Under the pieces are notes generated by a model, which was not told where the DNA came from, did not search any database, and was given only the letters and a program-made list of their open reading frames with translations. Positions 58,407 to 64,000 of a stretch of DNA of 64,000 bases are shown piece after piece (the stretch's first letter is position 1; every line of letters starts with the position of its first letter). The translations under genes and the position numbers were made by a program. This stretch comes from Vibrio variabilis (GTDB lineage: Bacteria > Pseudomonadota > Gammaproteobacteria > Enterobacterales > Vibrionaceae), in the NCBI RefSeq assembly GCF_003263785.1, contig NZ_JYJK01000092.1, positions 31,223 to 95,222 on the forward strand, read 5' to 3'.

Positions 58407-60226
58407 ATGGTAGATAGCGAAAACTCATACGGGGAAAAGGTCTCCCGCCTAGTGGGCTGGGGTCACTGGTTTGCGTTCTTTAATATAATTGCGGCAATGC
58501 TCATCGGTACCCGCTATATCGCCTCTTCTCCGTGGCCGGATACCTTGCTGGGACAGTTTTACTTGTTCGCATCGTGGATTGGCCACTTTGGCTTTTTGGT
58601 ATTTGCCCTCTACCTGTTAGTGCTGTTTCCGCTGACCTTTATTGTTCCTTCGCGAAAACTGTTTCGATTAATTGCGGTGTGTTTTGCCACATTTGGCCTT
58701 ACTGTCCTATTAATTGATACCCAGGCCTATCAAACCATTAATCTGCACTTATCTCCGGTAGTTTGGGATCTGCTGTTTAGCGACGAAAACAGCACCATTA
58801 GCTCGGATTTACAGCACCTCTTCATTGTCCTCCCACCGATTTTCTTAGCCGAGCTTGCGCTCGCGGAATGGGTATGGCGTAAACAGCGCAAGCTGTCTCA
58901 CAAACATGTTGGTCGCCCACTGGCAGCGCTGTTTTTCGTGTGCTTTATCGCTAGCCACCTCATTTTCATCTGGCAGATGCGTTTTTCTATAACCCTGTCA
59001 CCGTGCAAAAAGCCAATTTCCCTCTCTCCTACCCAATGACAGCGAAGTCATTTATGGAGAAACATGGTTTACTAGACAGAGAAGAGTACTTACAGAAACT
59101 CAAAGATAATGAAGGCGCTGCGGATCTGGTTCGCTACCCGCTAACAGAGATTGAGTTCAATCGCCGCTCTGAGAATTTGAATGTACTGATCGTTAGCATC
59201 AATAACCTACGTAGTGACATGCTCAACCCAGAGACCATGCCTGTTTCGTACGGATTTGCGCTCAACAATCAAAACTTCATTAACCACTACAGCTCAAGTA
59301 ATGACGACTTCGGCGCTTTCGGTTTGCTATATGGTCTTCCAAGCAGCTACGCCAGCAGCATTAAGTCTCAGGGCACTGAACCTCTACTGATGTCTGTCCT
59401 CGCCAATCAAGGCTATCGATTTGAGCTTTATAGTGGTGATAACTTTGAAGATGATCTCTACAGTGAGACCATTTTTAGAAAATTCCCAATGGTTGATTTG
59501 ACCGCAACCAAGTCAGAAACACTGGATAAAACCATCTCTGACAATTCAGCTATTGAGCAGTGGAGCGATGCGATCATTAATGGTTCAAGCAAACCATGGT
59601 TTAGCTTTATTGAGCTGTCCACTGTCGATAACTTTAGCGACTACCAGCCACAAAGCGACGCACAAACGGCGGAAGAGCGCTTTGTAAGTGCGTACTCATC
59701 TGCCGCTACGGCTGCTGATGCTGAGTTTGGAAAAATCCTGCAAACCCTGGTTGACCAGGACTTGCTTGAAAGTACTATCGTGATTTTGACGTCAAACCAC
59801 GGCACTGAGTTTAACGAAACGAAAACTCGAAGCTGGGGGTCAAATACCAACTACAGCCAATATCAGCTGCGCGTACCTATGGTTATTCACTGGCCAGGTA
59901 AGCTTGCTGCTGACTACACACATATGACCAGCCATCTTGATGTTGCGGCTACCATATTGGAAGATCTCAGCGGTGTGTCCACCAATGCAAAAAACTTCAG
60001 CAGCGGACGCAACCTGTTTGATGAAAGAAAACGTAAGTGGATCATCGCAGGTGATACAAGGGAGCTCGCTTTGGTCACTGCAAATGACACCACGGTCGTC
60101 GACAAGTTTGGTAACTACAGCCTGTATGACAAAGATTACAATAAGCTGGATAACAAGAATCCGAAGCTTCCCATCTTGATGCAAGGATTCACTGAGCTGC
60201 AACGTTTCTACGCCAAAAGTCAGTAA
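58407..60226 (+). CDS. yejM: YejM/PbgA (LapC) inner-membrane regulator of LPS synthesis (one frameshift)
   Basis: ~606 residues. N-terminal five-helix DUF3413 domain (GHWFAFFNIIAAMLIGTRYI; TLLGQFYLFASWIGHFGFLV) and a large periplasmic alkaline-phosphatase/sulfatase-like domain (NVLIVSINNLRSDMLN; SSNDDFGAFGLLYGLPSSY; ILTSNHGTEFNET; MVIHWPGK). In E. coli this protein senses periplasmic LPS and restrains LpxC degradation through LapB. The frame breaks at the GG 58972-58973; one added G gives WADAFFYNPVTVQKANFP and continues to 60226. No strong ribosome site precedes the ATG. Confidence 0.93.
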
Positions 60227-60291
60227 ATCAAGCAGTTAATCACATTAATTGCTCTTGACCAGTAAAACGCTCTGGTTTAGATTAATCCCAT

Positions 60292-60368
60292 CGGACTGTA
60301 GCGCAGCTTGGTAGCGCACCGTCATGGGGTGTCGGGGGTCGCAAGTTCAAATCTTGTCAGTCCGACCA
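60292..60368 (+). tRNA. tRNA-Pro (GGG)
   Basis: 77 nt cloverleaf. Acceptor CGGACTG / CAGTCCG with encoded CCA, D-arm GCGCAGCTTGGTAGCGC, anticodon loop ATGGGGT with anticodon GGG at 60326-60328, and T-arm with GTTCAAAT. One T-T mismatch in the anticodon stem, as in E. coli proL. Followed by a terminator. Confidence 0.97.
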
Positions 60369-60373
60369 TATTC

Positions 60374-60401
60374 AAGCCCTAAGACTCGTCTTGGGCTTTT
60401 T
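60374..60401 (+). terminator. tRNA-Pro terminator
   Basis: AAGCCC / GGGCTT hairpin with T5, 6 bp after the tRNA. Confidence 0.8.
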
Positions 60402-60527
60402 ACTACTTAAATGTGTAGTTTTTAGACACCCAAACCATTATTTTGAATCAGTTGCTTATAAATAAAGCAAACAGTAAAAATAGGGGTTTACAAACAGTAA
60501 GATGCCCATTATTATGCGCATCAACAC

Positions 60528-60619
60528 GGAGAGATGGCTGAGTGGTCGAAAGCACCGGTCTTGAAAACCGGCAACCGTTAATAGCGGTTCTAGGGTTCAA
60601 ATCCCTATCTCTCCGCCAC
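60528..60619 (+). tRNA. tRNA-Ser (UGA)
   Basis: 92 nt class II tRNA with a long variable arm (CAACCGTTAATAGCGGTT). Acceptor GGAGAGA / TCTCTCC, anticodon stem CCGGT / ACCGG with loop CTTGAAA (anticodon TGA), T-arm GGTTCAAATCC, encoded CCA. A terminator follows. Confidence 0.97.
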
Positions 60620-60628
60620 ATTCTAAGA

Positions 60629-60657
60629 AGCCGCTGATAATTCAGCGGCTTTTTTTC
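60629..60657 (+). terminator. tRNA-Ser terminator
   Basis: AGCCGCTGA / TCAGCGGCT stem with T7, 10 bp after the tRNA. Confidence 0.9.
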
Positions 60658-60755
60658 GTTTCAATGCCCGGCGAACCTTCCCTGTGGCGACCCCAACTGC
60701 TACTCAGCCATAAACTGCTACAATCAGCGTAATTCACTCATCCAAGGCAACTAAC

Positions 60756-61249
60756 ATGATTATCCTAAGCACAACGTATGGCGACATTGAAATTGAACTT
60801 AATATGGACAAAGCGCCTGTCAGTTCGAAAAACTTTCTGCGCTATTGCCAAGAGGGCTTCTATGAAGGCACCATTTTCCATCGTGTTATTGACGGTTTTA
60901 TGATCCAAGGTGGTGGTCATACCGAAGACATGACCGAGAAAGAGACCCACGCCCCATCGTGAATGAAGCAAACCGCGGTCTTAAAAACTTAACCGGCACC
61001 ATTGCTTTTGCTCGCACCGATGCGCCGCACTCAGCGACAGCGCAGTTTTTTATCAACTTAGATGATAACGATTTCTTGGATCATACTGGTAAGACAAACT
61101 CCGGTTGGGGCTATGCGGTGTTTGGTAAAGTAACCGCGGGAATGGATGTGGTCAATAACATTGGTAAAGCCATGACTGGCACGAAAAAAGGTCATGATGA
61201 TGTGCCGCTAGATACGATCAAAATAAACAAGGTCACCATTGTTGACTAA
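60756..61249 (+). CDS. ppiB: Cytoplasmic peptidyl-prolyl cis-trans isomerase B, cyclophilin (one frameshift)
   Basis: ~164 residues, matching E. coli PpiB. Active-site region [17 protein letters not shown], then after repair of the C4 run at 60952-60955 (one C added) [20 protein letters not shown] and [18 protein letters not shown], with [17 protein letters not shown]. No signal peptide, so cytosolic. Catalyses prolyl isomerisation in protein folding. Confidence 0.94.
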
Positions 61250-61568
61250 CCCCCAAAATACGTCGCGTTGGCCTACAGCAAATCTTCTGTTGTAGGTCAG
61301 CATGACAAAAAATGGTGCGTGTCTTCTACGCCCTTTGACCAACCGCTAAATTTGCCATCTATCGCACTCCTTCTCTCTAATCTGCTGATTTCAAGCAATT
61401 CATCTATGCAACAAATCACATTTCAACAAAATTCAATGTGATGCCTCGAAAAACAATTGTAAACACAATGTGAACGGTTTTCGCCGCCCTATTTCCTCGT
61501 TAATTTAGTCTCGCCTGTTTTAAGGAGTTTCAGACAGGAACATTCTAAATAAAGACATGAGGTCACAA
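61250..61568. other. 319-bp intergenic region before the subtilase gene
   Basis: No coding sequence. A weak hairpin (CCTACAGCA / TGTTGTAGG, ~61273-61298) follows ppiB without a T-run. The rest presumably holds the protease promoter; I see no clear operator. Confidence 0.4.
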
Positions 61569-63346
61569 ATGAAAATTCGCATTAGTCGTTTATTTGCGGC
61601 GATGCTCACCGTAGGCATTGCCCCTACAGCATCCGCATACGATCCACTCTATTCTGAACAATGGCACTTAAATAACACTGGGCAAACCTCCTTTGCTGCC
61701 AATCCCGGTGTTGTTGGCAATGACCTAAACACACAGCTCACCCAAGCGATGGGAATTGCAGGTGTTGGCGTGAAGGTCGCCGTGATTGATACTGGGGTAC
61801 AAATTGATCACCCGGATCTGGCCGCCAACGTGGTTCCCGGTAGCCGAAACCTAGTGGAGGACTCCGAGTTTCCAATTGACTATCCCATTGATAAAAATGG
61901 TCACGGCACCGCTGTTGCTGGTTTGATAAGCGCTGTGGGCAATAATGGTGAAGGCGGCCGCGGCGTTGCGTCTCGCTCTTCATTGGTGGGCTTTAACTGG
62001 CTTGATAGCCAAACTGTCGAGGGCTGGCTGATATCTCACGGGGCAGACCCGTCTACCAGCGATGTTCGCGTGTTTAACCAAAGCTATGGCTTTAGCCCTA
62101 CCACACCGATTCCTTTCGATGACACAGATCCTGAGTTCAAACTCGAATTGGACGTGATGGAAGACGTCAGCAACTATAACGCATGGGGACGCGGGGCAAT
62201 ATTCGTTAAATCAGCAGGTAATGGTTATCGCTACTTCAACACAGGTCGCTTCTTTGTTCTACCTGGTGATTTCTTTGCCGGAGCAATAATCTAGGACTGC
62301 CAATGCACAACTCACAGCAGTCTTACGACAACGCCAACTACTACAACCTCGTTACCAGTGCGCTAAGAGCCGATGGCACTCGCACGAGCTACTCTTCGGT
62401 CGGTACTAACGTCTGGGTGGCAGCACCTGCCGGCGAATACGGTCAAGACTACCCTGCAATGGTCACCACCGACCTCATGGGCTGTGAGCAAGGACAAAAC
62501 ACCAGCAGTGACTTAGGTATCAATGGCCTACATGGTGGGACTGAATTCGATCCAAACTGTAATTACACCAGCACCATGAACGGTACCTCTTCTGCGGCGC
62601 CGAATACTTCAGGTGCCATTGCAGCCATTATGTCGACCAACCACGCGTTAACCGCGCGCGATGTCCGTGCTTTGCTCGCAGAGACTGCAAGCATCACCGA
62701 TGCTGAAGATCCCGGCGTGTCACTGGATTTTGAGAACAGCGAAGGTCAACTGGTGAGTTATCAAGCGATCTCCCCATGGCAGAAAAACGCCGCTGGTGTT
62801 GATTTTCATGCCTTCTATGGATTTGGTGCGGTTAACTTAGATGAAGCGATGAAACGCGCTCGCATGACCAACAATGTCCTACCGCCACAAGTCATCACGC
62901 CATGGATGAACAATGCAGCCAAAGTTGCGGTGCCCGATGCGAGCCTGGCAGGAGGCGAGTCATCTATTAGCATTTCTGATGAACTCACGGTGGAGTCGGT
63001 ACAGATCAAGCTCACACTTGATCATACTCGCCTACCAGATCTAGCCATTGAGCTTATCTCCCCTTCCGGCACTCGCTCAGTGCTACAAACACCTCGTAAT
63101 GGCCTAGTTGGCCAATCGCTTGAGCCAAACGTAGCGGGTTACGAAAACCAGCTCATGCTATCGAACCAATTCTATGGTGAAAGTGCCAAAGGTGAATGGA
63201 CGCTGCGCGCTATCGATACCAACGGTGATGAAGTGTTCTCATACTTAGCCTACTTCAACTCTTCCACTATTTTTGAAGTGCCAATGGCCAACAACACACA
63301 ACCAGGCGTTCTCAAAAACTGGTCTATGCGTATCTTCGGTCATTAA
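61569..63346 (+). CDS. Secreted subtilisin-like serine protease with P-domain (one frameshift)
   Basis: ~592 residues. Signal peptide (LFAAMLTVGIAPTASA), then an S8 catalytic domain: Asp in VAVIDTGVQIDHPDL, His in KNGHGTAVAGL, Ser in NGTSSAAPNTSGAI. A C-terminal proprotein-convertase P-domain (ESVQIKLTLDHTRLPDLAIE; KGEWTLRAIDTNGD) follows. The frame breaks at the GG 62280-62281: one added G gives AGSNNLGLPMHNSQQ. No obvious N-terminal inhibitor prodomain is present. The architecture fits kexin-like Aeromonas ASP and V. vulnificus VvsA. Start ATG 61569 has GAGGT upstream. It is co-transcribed with the next gene. Confidence 0.88.
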
Positions 63347-63357
63347 GGAGCCACCTC

Positions 63358-63801
63358 ATGAAAACAATTACATTCTCAACTCTTGCGCTGTCGATGGCTG
63401 TCTCTAGCGTGAATGCAAAACAGTTGGTCGAGCAAGCAACGCCAAATCTCTTTGCCCCTTCTGATGCACTTGAAGTCAATGGCGAACAATATCGCAAACT
63501 ATCCGTCGACGACATTGCTAACGTGGGTGAGCTACACGCGGGAGATGAAGTGTTTAAAAACCCATTCAGTAACGTCTCCAAGGCAACTGGACTGGTTTTC
63601 ATTACCGTCGATAATGCGAAAGATGCCAAGGCGGTTGCTAGCGAGCTAAAACTGGATGTGGTCTTCGCTCAAGGAGAGTCAGCAGTACTTCGTGCATCAC
63701 AAGGCCAAGATCTACTGGCGATCAGTGATTACCTCAATGCGGATAGCCGAGTGAAAGCGTCAAAAATTGAGCTTAATAGCGGTAAGTATTTGCAGCAATA
63801 G
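63358..63801 (+). CDS. Exported small partner of the subtilase (inhibitor/chaperone-like)
   Basis: 147 residues with a signal peptide (FSTLALSMAVSSVNAK). The C-terminal ~75 residues (GLVFITVDNAKDAKAVASEL; GESAVLRASQGQDLLAISDY; LNADSRVKASKIELN) have the beta-alpha-beta pattern of subtilisin propeptide-like (I9-type) domains. It starts 11 bp after the protease stop with AAGGAG upstream. In Aeromonas ASP and V. vulnificus VvsA a second gene in this place makes a chaperone that matures the protease; I infer the same here, since the protease lacks its own prodomain. Confidence 0.7.
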   Translation: MKTITFSTLALSMAVSSVNAKQLVEQATPNLFAPSDALEVNGEQYRKLSVDDIANVGELHAGDEVFKNPFSNVSKATGLVFITVDNAKDAKAVASELKLDVVFAQGESAVLRASQGQDLLAISDYLNADSRVKASKIELNSGKYLQQ

Positions 63802-63813
63802 CGCTGAGCGACT

Positions 63814-63844
63814 AAAAAATGCCTCACAAACGTGAGGCATTTTA
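63814..63844. terminator. Bidirectional terminator after the protease operon
   Basis: ATGCCTCAC / GTGAGGCAT stem flanked by A and T runs, between the protease operon and the convergent chitin-binding gene. Confidence 0.88.
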
Positions 63845-63898
63845 ACTCGTATCAGCACCCATACTACTGCCAGACATGCTGCAGGTTCCTGTTGCTAC

Positions 63899-64000
63899 CT
63901 ACTGACAAGCGCCGACCAACGTCCACACATCCCACTGCGCCGAGTTATCAGCAGGATTGTCTCCTCGTGTCCACCACTTAGCTTGATACTGCGAGCCCTG
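63899..64000 (-). CDS. C-terminal end of a chitin-binding protein (truncated by window)
   Basis: The last 33 codons of a minus-strand gene reading YQAKWWTRGDNPADNSAQW then VWTLVGACQ and stop. This is a family 5/12 carbohydrate-binding module, with the AKWWT and W anchors of chitinases and chitin-binding proteins. The catalytic part, if any, lies beyond the right edge, so chitinase versus binding protein or protease cannot be decided. Confidence 0.85.
   Translation of the reverse strand, partial: QGSQYQAKWWTRGDNPADNSAQWDVWTLVGACQ

Overview
The window is chromosomal DNA from a marine gamma-proteobacterium of the family Vibrionaceae, most likely a Vibrio. The evidence is the overall gene content, two gene orders shared with enterics (ffs, alkyltransferase-like protein, ybaY, tesB; and yejK, yejL, yejM), adhE beside ychE, many c-di-GMP and chemotaxis proteins, and a secreted subtilase followed by its small partner next to a chitin-binding protein. 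I see no CRISPR array, integrase, transposase, plasmid origin or prophage.

Layout. 1-6.0 kb: two RhlE-like DEAD-box helicases flanking an L,D-transpeptidase-like gene and a PAS/GGDEF/EAL protein. 6.1-13.1 kb: a siderophore uptake locus with a TonB receptor on the minus strand, a Fur box in the divergent promoter, then binding protein, two permeases, ATPase and FhuF-like reductase. 13.1-16.8 kb: an unusual set made of a periplasmic binding-fold protein, a membrane protein with a predicted C-terminal winged-helix-like domain, an exported SurE-like phosphatase and a lipoprotein; the same 16-bp palindrome occurs twice here. 17.0-23.3 kb: a MATE transporter, then a peptide/nickel-type ABC transporter with both permeases in one polypeptide, preceded by a Zur-like box. 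23.9-31.5 kb: a chemosensory cluster of CheA with an internal receiver, CheW, Aer-like receptor, CheR and CheB. 31.6-35.9 kb: a serine hydrolase, an amidohydrolase and an AraC-family relic. 36.0-39.0 kb: the SRP RNA block. 39.0-43.5 kb: an aldehyde/alcohol dehydrogenase operon and an Lrp-type regulator divergent from a cysteine-synthase-fold enzyme. 43.5-50.6 kb: soluble MCP, grxD, sodB, a degenerate SDR and adhE. 51.2-58.1 kb: ychE, a K+ channel with a zinc ribbon, asd, a lipoprotein with a C-terminal membrane helix, and a membrane Hpt protein. 58.1-61.3 kb: yejL, yejM, tRNA-Pro, tRNA-Ser and ppiB. 61.5-64 kb: a subtilase with a partner and the end of a chitin-binding protein.

A warning for any reader: at least fourteen genes are broken by single-base frameshifts, including housekeeping genes such as sodB, asd, ppiB and adhE (twice). 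Almost all are repaired by adding one base, usually in a short run of identical bases. This is the signature of homopolymer under-calling by a sequencer, so I annotate these as single genes spanning the shift. By contrast, the AraC relic has in-frame stops as well and looks truly decayed.
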